In this document: one piece after another, positions 20,170-30,850 of the stretch | How the letters are laid out: each line of letters opens with the position of its first letter | Position numbering within the stretch: position 1 is the stretch's first letter | Assembly (NCBI RefSeq): GCF_019578655.1 | Contig: NC_063259.1 | Span: 5,320,001-5,384,000, forward strand | Direction of reading: 5' to 3' | Origin: Ricinus communis | Lineage: Eukaryota; Streptophyta; Magnoliopsida; Malpighiales; Euphorbiaceae | Length of the DNA stretch: 64,000 bases | Notes under the pieces: generated by a model | The model's input: the letters and a program-made list of their open reading frames with translations, nothing else | Databases searched by the model: none | Told to the model about the DNA's origin: nothing | Made by a program: the position numbers and the translations under genes

Positions 20170-22612
20170 ATGGCTGGCTCTTCAACAAGATTTACTCGAC
20201 ATACCTCAAATTAGGAGTTTTCACCACCGATTTCCTACAAAAATGATCCTAGGCTTGTCAAAGAGGAGGAAATCCCTATTTTGGCAAAATGGAAAACACT
20301 AGGTTTTTTTGTCAAGGTAATTTCTTGTACTATATGTTATTTTCTGTCATTTTATACACTAGATACTTGCATTTTTTGCTTAAAATGAATGAAAATTTGA
20401 TGAAATTTTAATCAATTTTTGAAACCCTAACCTACAGAGTCGATAAGCTCTACGCGCTCTAAATCGATGGTAAACAAATCAAAAACCGATTTTTAGGGTA
20501 TTTTGATGACAAATAACAATAAATAGACAAAATACTTACTTGTTTCAAGTCTTGGTATGTATGCATTATGTTTTTATAATTATTTTTGTGCTTTTCAGAG
20601 TGATGTTGTATCGATTCAGTTCACTGTAAATTTTTATGGTGCACGTGAGTGCTTCGACTCTCTGTCGAGCTCTGTGCAGGTTAAGATTAGTAACATCGGG
20701 TTTCGCCGGTTCATTGCTACTTTGTCATTTGCTACAGAGAGGACTAACCATACCTCAGTTTATGTTGTAATGGAGAGGTGGATGGATGCCACCCAGACGT
20801 TTCACACACTGGTTATGGAGCTGATATTATCTTTGTTATCCTTTACTACATTACCGCGATTGACTTTATAGCCATGCCTGTACCTTTTGATGACGCCATC
20901 CACGACCAACACTCTGATGTTTGAGAGCGTTACATTACTGATTTACTAGAGTACTTATTGGCATGCAAGAACACCCGGTGCTTGGCCTACCAGAGCATTC
21001 CCCTCCATTACAGGGGCTTCGTGCCTCGGACCACTCGGGAGGTGGATCGGATGGTTTGAGATTTCCTTGTGTACCTCTTTGTAACTATACTGTTCAATGA
21101 CTCAAGGAACCTACTGAACTTTCACTATTTGGTCCGTTGAGGGATTTAGACCAGGTCTCCTTTTTCAATTGGGGATATGTAGCTCTTGCTTATCTGTACC
21201 ATCAGATGGACATTACTATTTGTGGGAGCAAGAGTATATGCGGCTTCTAGCATACAATACATGTAAGTTCTATCCGCTCTAATTTTTTTATTTTTACTTT
21301 TTGCATTTGTATATTAGCTACTGACTTTTAATTTTCAAGTTTGGGCATTGAAGATTTGCCTTCTAGTGGGCTCTCAGCCTATCACCATGTCCCGAGCCTT
21401 CCGATGCTTGAGCTGCTGGGGTTTGAGCCGGAGTGTTTCACTAGAGCGGACACAGGTCCATGTGCATCGCATATAGATCAACTTTTTGACATAGGATAAG
21501 GTAAAAGAAAATTCATTAGTCATATTTGTAGTTTACAAGTTTTAGTTACTTACCTTTATAATTCACAGATTCATAGCAACTAGTTTGGTGAGCACCGTCA
21601 TTGGGATCCCTGCATGCTCTCGGTTGCGAACCTTGAGCATAGGAGGGTTCTTGGCTGACCCTGCTTTTCGGGCTTGGTTCTTAGGTGAGAGGATTTACGG
21701 CTAGAAGAGGGGCTTAACAGATGCCGAATTCCTTTTTCTCCCCTTTTTTCCATGTTTTGGATAGCTGACCTTATTGGCGAGGAGATGACATTGACTTTAG
21801 AAGGATATGATGGTTTTGAGGACCTTACCATCTGATCCTGGAGGACAGACTATACCTCCTTCATTCCTCAGCTACTAGGGCTCGTGCCTTTTGACGATGA
21901 TACTATGGCTTAGGTTCGTTCTTGATTTTATTGAGTTTTCACTTTCTCTTTTCTTTGCTTGGTTACTTATCTAGATGTTTTGCTATGGTTCATTTATCAT
22001 GCCCCTTCGATCCTCTCATATCTCCGGCTCCTCTGTGGGTGCAACATCCGAGGCGCCTCCTACGGTAGTGTTAGACGTGGTCCTAGGAAGCGTCCCGTTT
22101 CTCCCTGATCTGATAGTATCCTATTGTAGTCCCGCCGATGCCATAAAGCATCGGCTCGCTATGGAGCACTGCTTCCCTCCATAGTTCATTTTGAATACTT
22201 GCACACATATAAGTTGTATACTTTTTGGAGCTTTATGCCTCTTTTTTTCCTGAAATATTAGTAATATAAATAATCATATAGGTTCAGAGAAATCAGTTAG
22301 AGCATGTATATCGGCTAGTCGGAGCTGTGAGGAGATAGTGCTTAGTCCTTGGCAAGGACTGGCAGGTAAGAATTAAAATAAATAATGAAATGCAAAATGT
22401 ATGCATGTATGAAATGCAAAAACTAACTCTTTTAGGTTTTCTTCAGAGGTATCATGAGGGCATGCAAGGGCAGGTGGATGATCGCCAATGCTAGATTGAG
22501 GCCTAGCAATGCAGGATCGACACTTTAACATGTCAACTGTCCACTCTTCAGATTTCGGGATGGACACTCACTCGGATGAAGGGATAGGGGATTAGGAAGA
22601 GAGACCTGACTT
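20170..22612 (+). pseudogene. Plant mobile domain (PMD, MAIN/MAIL-like) gene relic with introns
   Basis: Reading the three frames in turn recovers the PMD pattern: MERWMDATQTFHT (matching the family's ERW.peThTFH motif), then FIAMPVPFDDAIHDQHSD, FLVYLFVTILFNDSRN, and SFFNWGYVALAYLYHQMD (matching the family's SysWGsaaLA.LYr.Ld). Splice sites look preserved: donor GTAATT at 20317 and TTTTCAG at 20598; GTAAGT at 21263; TTTTCAAG at 21339; GTAAAA near 21500; CACAG at 21568; TAG|G near 21912; ATCTAG at 21974; further exons near 22282-22364 and 22438-22612. Stops and frameshifts interrupt every long exon. PMD proteins are plant nuclear proteins involved in silencing and development, and PMD genes also occur as passengers of Ty3/gypsy and Mutator elements. 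Here the relic sits antisense beside a minus-strand Tat 3' LTR, so it is probably an element-borne antisense ORF. It could also be an independent host pseudogene. Confidence 0.65.
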
Positions 22613-22844
22613 TTGATTTTGCTACCATTTCTTGTATTTTTGCACTTTTTACTACTTTTCTGTAAAACTTCATTTTTTGAGACATAAAATTTTGTGTTTT
22701 GATGTTCAAATCCATTCTCAACATCTCATATTTTGAACTTATACACGAGAGGGGCTTGAGAAAATACCTAACAAATCCTCAAAAAACTGAAAATCACGCG
22801 ATGATCATATAGTCGATTCGGCTATGCGCTAAGCCAATTCTACT
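22613..22844. other. Spacer between PMD and DUF7745 relics
   Basis: Non-coding. Near 22810-22850 are two decayed units of the Tat LTR palindrome (AGTCGATTCGGCTATG and AAGCCAATTCTACT), and a TATA-like TTAATATATACATG follows at 22885. It may be remnant Tat leader or LTR. Confidence 0.4.
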
Positions 22845-22899
22845 ATGCGGTTGCAGAGTTTGAATAAAACTCTATTTTTGGGCCTTAATATATACATGC

Positions 22900-24275
22900 A
22901 CCCTTCACACTTCCCCATATACGATTGTTACCTTAAAATTAAAAAAAACATGACTCAAAAAGTGCAAAACCCTCTAAACTCTTTTCAAACCTTAACTGGT
23001 GATGAATGGATCAAACTTAGGAAATTCCACCTTTCCTCTTTCAAAGCCATGCAATACACCAAACTTGATTATGGATTTCTTCATTCCGCCACCAACTACT
23101 GCCGCCCAAAAGATCATGCTTTCCAATTCAATGGGTATGAGTTATGCCCCATGATTAGAAGTGTCTTTTGCTATTTTTGGAGGCCCCATGGATTCTACTC
23201 ATCCAATTGCTTTGCCAAGGCTTGATGATCCTTTTCTTGAAAATTTAGTGGAGTTATTCAACATGCCCTCCTGAGGTACTTTCCTATTCTGTTGGTGAGT
23301 ATATTACCCTCACTTTGCTAATCTTTTGTTGCGAGAAGAAGGGAATACACTTGCTTGGATTAAGATGTTGAGTTTTTGTCTCTACGCCCAATTTCTATTG
23401 ATTTCTCCTTAAGGAGGGGGAGATATCAGAATTCCTAGCATTATTGATCAAGTTGAGAGTAGAGCAAATTCAGTTCTAGTTATCCTAGCTGAAACCATCA
23501 TTAGATCGTACATGTACAATACTCATCAACGATTTGGCAACAATGTTGTCCTCCTGTATGTATACAACCAAATATCTTTTACTCTTTTATTCCTTTTGCT
23601 TTAATTTTTGCCTAAGTCGCTCTTTCGGGTTATCAACTTAGTAGACTTTATTTTTGCCTAAATTGTCCTTGTGAATTTTCAACTTAGATTTTCTCTTTTA
23701 TTATTTCCTATTGTTTTCTCTCCTTTTTGCAAATTTGGTTGCACGAGAAGCTTTAGATACTAATCATCCCAAGAGACATCGATAAATATGAGCTGAAGCA
23801 TGTGCAAGTTTGATCAATTGCTACTCCACAGGACCTCGATGGCTAGATTTCTTGGATGAAGTACATTCTAGATTCACTAGACTTTCCCCTAGTTGATAAT
23901 GAAGCATGTCACGCTCATAGTGTATAGCCACTACATACCTTTACCGAGATTATGGGTATTCACCTTCTATATACCTGTGAGAGTTTGCCGCCAGTACGGG
24001 CAGAAGCAACAAATTTTGAAAATTCCTTCTTGAATTTGAAGGCTTCCCACTGAGACAAGTCTTTCTAGATAAGATCGAGAGACTCTAACCTCGTCAAGAT
24101 ATAGAAAACTACTTGGATTCTGAAGGTGACTTAACCACAAATGACAACTTCAAAGCTTGGGTTCAGCTGCAAATTAATACTTCTTTTGGATTTGCAAGGT
24201 TCAAGAGAACTTGAGAGCTAGCTGTCGAATCTAGGAATGCAGATGCAAAGAGAAGAAGAAGATGAAAATATGCTT
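22900..24275 (+). pseudogene. DUF7745-type extra ORF (ORF1) of a Tat/Ogre element, broken
   Basis: The opening frame gives GDEWIKLRKFHLSSFKAMQ, then YGFLHSATNYCRPKDHAFQF and NGYELCPMIRS. This is the family pattern of an aromatic-rich block, a 'fWdp..r.F.f' segment and 'elcPtieEy'. Further on come PIALPRLDDPFLENLVEL, then IPSIIDQVESRANSVLVILA followed by ETI, corresponding to the family's vid..e.v..g.nPvpaiLAET. Near 24060-24130 DIENYLDSEGD and KAWVQLQI complete the C-terminal part. Stops, frameshifts and at least one probable intron (GTATGT near 23565) are present. In Ogre/Tat retrotransposons such ORFs lie upstream of gag. Here gag, protease and RT are missing and the next coding remnant is RNase H. 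Confidence 0.6.
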
Positions 24276-24388
24276 ATTTTTAGATCTCACTTATTTTACT
24301 TAGCCTAGAGATGTGCTAGCTTGCCAGGGACACGATCGAGGCTATGAACCACAAAGTGTTTAGGTCCACTAGCGCGAGCTTAAGTTGA

Positions 24389-24446
24389 ACCTACGCGAGG
24401 TCACCTTGGATTTGCATGAGGTCACCTTGGATTTGCGTGAGGTCAA
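24389..24446 (+). repeat. 21-bp tandem repeat, about 2.7 units
   Basis: GCGAGGTCACCTTGGATTTG recurs with single changes (GCGAGGTCACC, CATGAGGTCACC, CGTGAGGTCAAG). In frame it encodes a heptad, REVTLDL, repeated. Confidence 0.85.
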
Positions 24447-24689
24447 GCTTAAGACTAATGGTTTTTGCATTCTCTTTTCTTTCTTTCTTTCTTTCCACTT
24501 CTGTGGCAATCTCCCTAGGGTTTTAGGATCACGGTTCCTTCTTGTCTTTCAATTTGTAACCGATTAAACATTCTCTTCATCGGGCTTTATATAACTCTAG
24601 TTTTTGAAATTTTATAATAACAATATGGTCTTCTAAAAAGCTAAGGCATTATTCTTAATCCTATAGAGTGCAAGCTGTATCAGTCATAA
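24447..24689. other. Non-coding spacer before Tat RNase H
   Basis: Contains a short (CTTT)n run at 24473-24495 and no coding signal. The missing gag-RT of the element would belong here, so a deletion is implied. Confidence 0.45.
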
Positions 24690-25567
24690 TCCTATGAAAT
24701 ATTTACAAGAAATGTCATCCTTAGTCGATAAACTAGGAAAATGGTTATTGTTGTTGACATAATTTGACATTGAGTACGTCACAAAGAAAATAAAAAAAGG
24801 ATGTGCAGTGGCAGAATTCTTGGCACAAAATCCAATTGAGGAAGATGAGCCTTATAATTTCGAGTTTAGCAACTATATCTGTTGTTGAATGAAGAATGTA
24901 ATTCGATGGGGTAGTTAACAATAATGGTATAGGAATGGGAGTCATATAGGTAACATTATCCGGTGAAATGTTGCCTATAGCCAAAAAGTTAAGCTTTTGG
25001 GTCACCAATAATATGGCTTAATATTAGGCTTGTGCTTTTGGTCTTCAGACATTGCTAGCTATGAGAGTCAAAGAGGCAGAAATCCTTGGAGACTCCATGC
25101 TGGTAGTATCACAAGCAACTGGTGATTGGGACTTAAAAGAGGACAAGTTGAAACCATACCATGACTATATCCAGGAGATCACTAAAGCGTTCAACCACTA
25201 CCAATTTGTATGTATCAACAAAGATAGTAATATAATGATAGATGCATTAGCAGGGCTAGCTTCAGTCTAGGAAAACTCGAGAAAGGTTAAGACTGGACCC
25301 TTAATGGTATTGCAATTGTATGAGCCATGTCACAAGAAGAAGAAAGAAGCGGAAGTTCGAGTTGCATTACCAAATGATAAGCCACGGTATCATGCTATTC
25401 TCAAATACTTAGAAGATGCCATATACCCCAATTCTGCCAATAAACATGATAAGGCAGTTCTCTAAAAGTTGGCCGTCAAATTCTTCACTCACTAAGGGGT
25501 CCTATACAAAAGGGGCTCAGATGCTGTCCACCTCAGATGCATGGATGAGAAAGAGGCATTGCTTAAT
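24690..25567 (+). pseudogene. Tat/Ogre pol fragment: RNase H end, archaeal-type RNase H, start of integrase
   Basis: The first frame gives LVDKLGKWLLLLT, then FDIEYVTKKIKKGCAVAEFL and AQNPIEEDEP, the conserved end of the Ty3/gypsy RNase H with the spacer typical of Tat. After frameshifts, 25052-25270 is open and reads EAEILGDSMLVVSQATGDWD then DALAGLASV, the second RNase H (aRNH) that marks the Tat lineage. It has GDS and the DAL...A end, both parts of the active site. The last part, LYKRGSDAVHLRCMDEKEAL, is the spacer and H-box start before integrase. The fragment is cut at 25568, where a chromovirus LTR fragment begins in the opposite orientation. Confidence 0.8.
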
Positions 25568-27299
25568 AGACTCCTAGGACTGACTGTCTAAGAATCTCGA
25601 CTCGGAAGAATTCTACCAAAAATCTGGCAGAACCTCCCCTAAATTACGGACATTTACCCTCCGTACAACGGGACCAGGACCTGCCAGAAAACACTTCAAA
25701 TTAACAACGATTAATTAATGGGAGTCAGGTCATCAAAACTGCATTAATTTTCCTGACTCTACAACACGACACAAACATGAATATTGGCAGACAGTCTGAT
25801 AATTTATTTTAACTAATAATATTTTTAGGGCTCAACTCATTTCAATAATCACATAAATTTTTTCAATAAATTCTAAAATCAACGGGCCAGAGAATTACTG
25901 AGATGCTTGATCGCTCAGTCGACTCGCCTCCAGCTGCCGGAGTCAAATCGACCATCCGAACGCACCAACGGACTCGAAATGACGCACTAATGACGATCAC
26001 CGCTTCCGATTTCTGATCCGACCCCCGATCATCCGGAGAGATTTACGAACAATCTCGGCTGTCGATTTTCAAACGGAGTCCGATCACCACGAAACCGGTG
26101 CCATTGGAAAGCTTGAGCTGAGGGGAATACGAATGTGCCCTTCGATTGGCCAAAGCTCGCCGGAAAAGCCAGAAAATGTCGGCTGCCACCCATTTTCTCT
26201 CTCCACTGCGAACTTCCAACTCCAGCCACCATTTGCGTCGCCGCTGTCGCCAAAATGAAGCCCAGGCTGAGGGGAGTCGATTGCCACCAAAAATAGTGGC
26301 TACCGACGCTGGAAACGCCATGAACGACGTCCAAAAAGGCTGCTATTTTTCTCCTTTTTCGCTGCCTGCCGACATCCCTAGCGCTGCCACCATCGGCACC
26401 CCTGAGCTCGCCAGCGCTAGCTGCACCTCCGGCCAGCTTTGCCGAGCCCTAGACGGGCGCATCCCCCGTCATCCATGGAAGCTGAAGTCCCCCCTCTCTC
26501 TTTTTCTTCTCCTCCTTCTTCCTTTCTTCTTTTCCTTTTCTTTTCTTTCTTTCCTTATCGGCAATTGGCCCCTAAACTTTTCTTCTTTACCATTTAGCCC
26601 CTCAACTTTTTAATTACCAACAATTCTGTTGAGTAAAATTTCTAATTAACCCTTAAACTTTTCTTTAGCTTTTCAATTAAACCCTTAATTATTTAATTTG
26701 GGCCAAAATAGAATTATTGGAAATATACAATTAGATATTTATCCTTGCTTTTAAATGTAAAATTACCAAAAAGCCCTTACAGACATATTTAATTACAAAA
26801 ATACCAAACATACAAATTTTTATTAAAACCCCATATATTAATAAAATTATACTTTTAATCCTTATTCCAAATTAGATTTTCAATTTAATCCTAACATACA
26901 ATTAATTTAATTAATCAATTGCTAAATATTTTCAATTAAAATTTAACACCATTAGCTAATTAAAATGCCATTTTCCCCAATAATTCTTTTATAAAATATC
27001 CTTTACTAATTCTTCCATAACTCTCAAGTATAGAATTTTAATTTATATATATATTTGGGAAATAATATTGAATGACCAAAAATATAATTTATTTTCCAAA
27101 AAATTTATTTAATTAATTTCTTAAAAATCAAACTAATTGGATATAAAAAATAATTCCATTATTTGTCTAGCATTAAAATTCCATTTAAATCATTCCAATT
27201 AAACCAAATAAAGATAAAGTAAAACTAATTTAAATAAAAACTCATTTATTAATTATTATTTATATTATCATTATTAAAGAAAAAATTCCGGGTATTACA
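25568..27299 (-). mobile_element. Partial chromovirus-type LTR, minus strand
   Basis: The minus strand starts TGTAATACCCGGAATTTTT at 27299 and runs collinear with the solo LTR at 7200-10245 as far as the block CTTAGACAGTCAGTCCTAGG (8752-8771 there, 25570-25589 here). The GC-rich core is retained in decayed form at 25900-26480. The distal 40% or so of the LTR is absent, and the junction at 25568 falls directly in Tat pol. A 155-codon frame (26146-26613) in the core is composition-driven. Confidence 0.8.
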
Positions 27300-27717
27300 T
27301 ATTATTACCAATTTTGGTATTTTAAATCGATAAAACATGTAAAAAAATGTTGAAAACCGAAACATAGACCAATCAAAATTGTATAGAGCCAATCAGCTCT
27401 ACACAGATTTGATCAGCTCTGTCTAATAACTGATTCGGCTATATGTAGAGCCTATTGGCTCAGGGGCCAAAATTTTTTGAAAGTCCTTGCAATTAGTCCT
27501 TGTACTCTCAAAATCTGTAATTTCACTCCTCAAACTTAATTTTTTTTTATCAATTTGGTATAAACTGATTTCAAAAAACAATTTTGGCTTGATTACTCAC
27601 AACCATAATTGAGATTCACTCGTCTTCACCTTTCGAGACTTAAGAAAGGCAGTAATTTTCATCGCCGAATTTTTCATAATTCTCTTGAAATCTAGATCCG
27701 AAAAACAGGCATTGATA
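27300..27717 (-). mobile_element. Tat LTR start, minus strand, truncated
   Basis: On the minus strand it begins near 27717 (TATCAATGCCTGTTTTTCGG, a decayed TGTCAGCACCCATTTTT). It includes the TTAAGTCTCGAAAGG block and the palindrome array at 27385-27465. It is cut by the chromovirus LTR at 27299. No PPT-like tract precedes it, so a 5' or solo LTR is likelier than a 3' LTR. Confidence 0.65.
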
Positions 27718-27853
27718 GACGCTTTAACAAGTTAGTTGTCTACTCTTTAATCACAAGTGATAGAGTCTAATGGTTCAAAGCAAGAGATGATGACACTGTC
27801 ATTAATGCATATCAGAGATCTAACAATCATGTTAATGGCAAGAAGTGTAGATG

Positions 27854-28688
27854 TAGGGCTGCAAATGAGCTGAGCCGCTAACAAACTACTAGAAGCTCAG
27901 CTCGATCAAAGCTCGTTCGAGCTCATTTGTTGGGATAAACGAGCCGAGCTTGAGCTTCATTTTCGAACTCTTTTATTAAATGAGCCAAGCTCAAGCTTTA
28001 TACTATTCAACTCGTCTGAGCTCGCGAACTGGCTCGTTAAGGAGTTTGCGAATATGCTCATTAAGGAGTTCACGAGCTAGCTCATTTAGATAATAAAAAT
28101 TCAACTTTTATTACATTAAAGTAGTAATATATACTAACAAATTAGGTTTTAATTATAATTTCTCTAATTGAATAATTTTAGTGTTACTTAAGTAAGTGCT
28201 AGTTTAATAACATTGTTAATTAAGTTGACATTTGATTATGTATATTTAATTACTATTAATATGTTACCAATTTATTTTTTTCATAAATTAATTTAAGTAG
28301 AATAATAAAATAAAAACCACGTATGAAAACAATGTAGTTTTGGTGTATAATATAGTTAACTTATATCTACCTAAACTACGTTATTTTACTATAAAACTAC
28401 ATAGTTTTAGTGTTGAATAAATAATCATATATTATGTAAATGCTTAAAGATATTTGAAAATTATAGTCTATACATTTATAAATTAATAAGGCATGAGTTA
28501 ATATTTTTGCGATCATGATGCTTGTAGATAGAGTAAGAACTATTATAAATTAACATAAAAGGTACTAGTCTAGTTGATGAAGTAAAGGTACTAGAGTAAG
28601 AACTATTATAAATTAACATGAGTAAATAATTTTGCAATATGCTTAATGTAAAGCTTGTGAAGCTCGGATTGGCTCGTCCGCTCTCCTA
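27854..28688. mobile_element. Probable non-autonomous hAT-type element
   Basis: It starts TAGGGCTGCAAATGAGC and ends GGCTCGTCCGCTCTCCTA; the ends are inverted at roughly 12 of 17 positions. Next to the left end is a dense cluster of GAGCT, GCTCG and CGAGC words (27880-28085). That cluster is the short-palindrome subterminal layout seen in many plant hAT elements. The middle is AT-rich and non-coding. No 8-bp target duplication was found (TGTAGATG left, GTCCTGAC right). Confidence 0.45.
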
Positions 28689-29078
28689 GTCCTGACCGAA
28701 TTATAAATGAATTTGAAAAGAATTTGAGATAAACTTCTAATACACGTATAGGATTTTGGTCGGGTTCGGATTCAAAATAGATTAACAATGTATGATTGTG
28801 TAATGCTAATATAACATTAATTATATTTATTAAATAATCTTTATTAGTAATATGTCTTTTAATTAATTAATATGATATAAAAAAATTTAGGAGACTTGTA
28901 AATTTTGTTATGTAGTAGGATTTAAATTATATCCTTCATTTTAATTTTGATTAATTAATCAATCTCACTTATTATTAAGCTAAATCACCAATTAGTACAT
29001 AACTATGTAGTTTTGTCCAAAATCAATTGCAATATAAAATAAATAAAGACTAAGATACAAATCTTAAATTACAAAAAT
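28689..29078. other. AT-rich spacer, nothing recognised
   Basis: No frame or repeat structure seen. Confidence 0.5.
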
Positions 29079-29089
29079 TATTTCTCTAA

Positions 29090-29300
29090 TCCAATTTCTT
29101 CAGCCGCCCACCTCCTCCTCTTTCACGACTACGCCGTCCACCTCCTCCTTCAAGTCTCTAGCCATCCTCTTCCACATTCACGACTACCCCGCCCTCCTCC
29201 TTCTTGAAGTTTCCAGGCATCCTCTTCCTCAATCACAACTATGCCACTCTCCTTCTCCTTCAAGTTTCCAACCGTCCTTTGCCTTGTTCACTACTCAGTC
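29090..29300 (+). repeat. Imperfect ~60-bp tandem repeat, C-rich and coding-like
   Basis: Three to four units of the type TTCACGACTACNCCGCCC followed by TCCTCCTTCTTGAAGTTTCC. The whole is repeated at 31248-31450 in unit 2, where one 152-codon frame stays open (31233-31691). The predicted peptide is Ser/Thr/Pro/Leu-rich and is not recognised. It may be the leader exon of a lost host gene or simple minisatellite DNA. Confidence 0.6.
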
Positions 29301-29685
29301 ACCCTCCTCTTTTGTCATTTTCTGTGATAACCTAGGTAAGCAACTTTCTATTGTGAAGGGCACCAATTTGCCTCAAATCTATAATAGGTGTTGCACATTT
29401 TTGTTTTCACATAAAAATTCCTCCCTTTCAAATTCAAATCTTATGTTCTTAATAACTAAGAATGGACTTGTCAGTACTCATTTTTCTAGATCTAGATAAC
29501 GAGGGAATTACGAGAATGCTATTATAAAAGTTAATGCTTTTTTTTGAGTCTCGAGAGGTTGAGAATCATCGAATTCCAATTAGAGTTGTGAATAATCGAA
29601 CCAAAATTGTAGATTTTGAAAGGTTAGAGACTAAAATGTAAAAGTTTTCAAAACTTTTAGCCCCTTGAGCTAATCAACTCTGCAT

Positions 29686-29765
29686 ACAGCCGAATCGGCT
29701 GTAGACAGGGTTAATCAGGTCAGCATTGAGCCGGTCGGCTCTGTGTAGAGCTGATTGGCTCTATA
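29686..29765. repeat. Palindrome array, upstream of TATA (unit 1 LTR)
   Basis: ACAGCCGAATCGGCTGT (29686-29702) is a perfect inverted repeat with a 1-base centre. GAGCCGGTCGGCTC (29728-29741) and GAGCTGATTGGCTC (29748-29761) follow. Confidence 0.85.
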
Positions 29766-30794
29766 ATCCCGATTAGTCTCAGTTTTGATGTTCAACATTA
29801 TTTTAGGTGTTTTTTTGGTTTAAAACACCAAAATTAATGGAAATACACATTCTAGAACTTTTTATTGATAATAGTTCAAATTTTAAATCTTTTTAAGATT
29901 TATTTAGTATTTATCGATAAAACATCCTAATAAGTCTAAACAATTCTTTTTTAATTATCAATATTATCACGCTCTCTAAGGTTTCCTAAATCTTTCTGCA
30001 ATAAATAGAAAGAGAGGCTTTGAGTCCAGGGATAATGATGATTAGTAATTAAGAAAGATTCATAGCGACTAAGAACATTTTTTTGTCAAATTGTAGAGAG
30101 CGACAAAAAATATCTTTAGAGGCAGTACACACTTTGAAAGATCAAACACATAAATAAACCCCAAAACACTCCAGATTTTTACCCCATATTCTATTCTACC
30201 TTCTCTTCATCACCTGAGACTCAAGGATCTGCACAATATGGTGATAACCTGAAGGTTTCAAACACTCATATTATCATATTTTCTACTTTTTATAATTTCT
30301 TTACGATTAGCAACATGGTTAGGATTTTTGCATGATCAGTAACATGTTAGGTTTTTATTGCTTTGATGATTATTCTACATGTTCAATATGCTTAGATTCA
30401 GGATTTTAGCAATCTTATATATTTGTATGATATCCATGCTTGTGAGTTTTGAAACGGATAATGTTTTTTCTTGGGTTTTGGATTTGATGATCATATGAGT
30501 AAATTGACATGCTAGGATTATTTTGCATTGATAATATGCATATTTTGTTTGATTAGATAGTTTGATTGGATTCAAATGATTAGTTTTTCTAGAAAATTGC
30601 CATGAGAAGGAGCCTTATCTACTGTAAGTTTGCTTTTTAATCATTTTATATTTTCTTGCTTTAAAATTAGTTTTATGCATTCTTCCGTGACTTAATCATG
30701 TACTAATCATTGTTGATGTGTTCCTATGCATATGAATCGATTTTCGGGTGGTGGAGTACCAAAACTAAAGCAAACTGGACATTATAAAAGTGTA

Positions 30795-30850
30795 GAGCTG
30801 ATCATCTTAGTTTACAGTCGATCGGCTCTGCGTTGAGCCGACCGGCTCTA
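30795..30850. repeat. Palindrome array, downstream of TATA (unit 1 LTR)
   Basis: GAGCCGACCGGCTC at 30835-30848 has perfect 6-bp arms. Decayed units precede it (GAGCTGATCATC, CAGTCGATCGGCTC). Confidence 0.85.

Noticed and set aside
26029..26613. Overlapping frames of 92-155 codons on both strands
   Set aside because: Same GC-rich LTR core in an inverted fragment. Open on both strands at once, which points to composition rather than coding.
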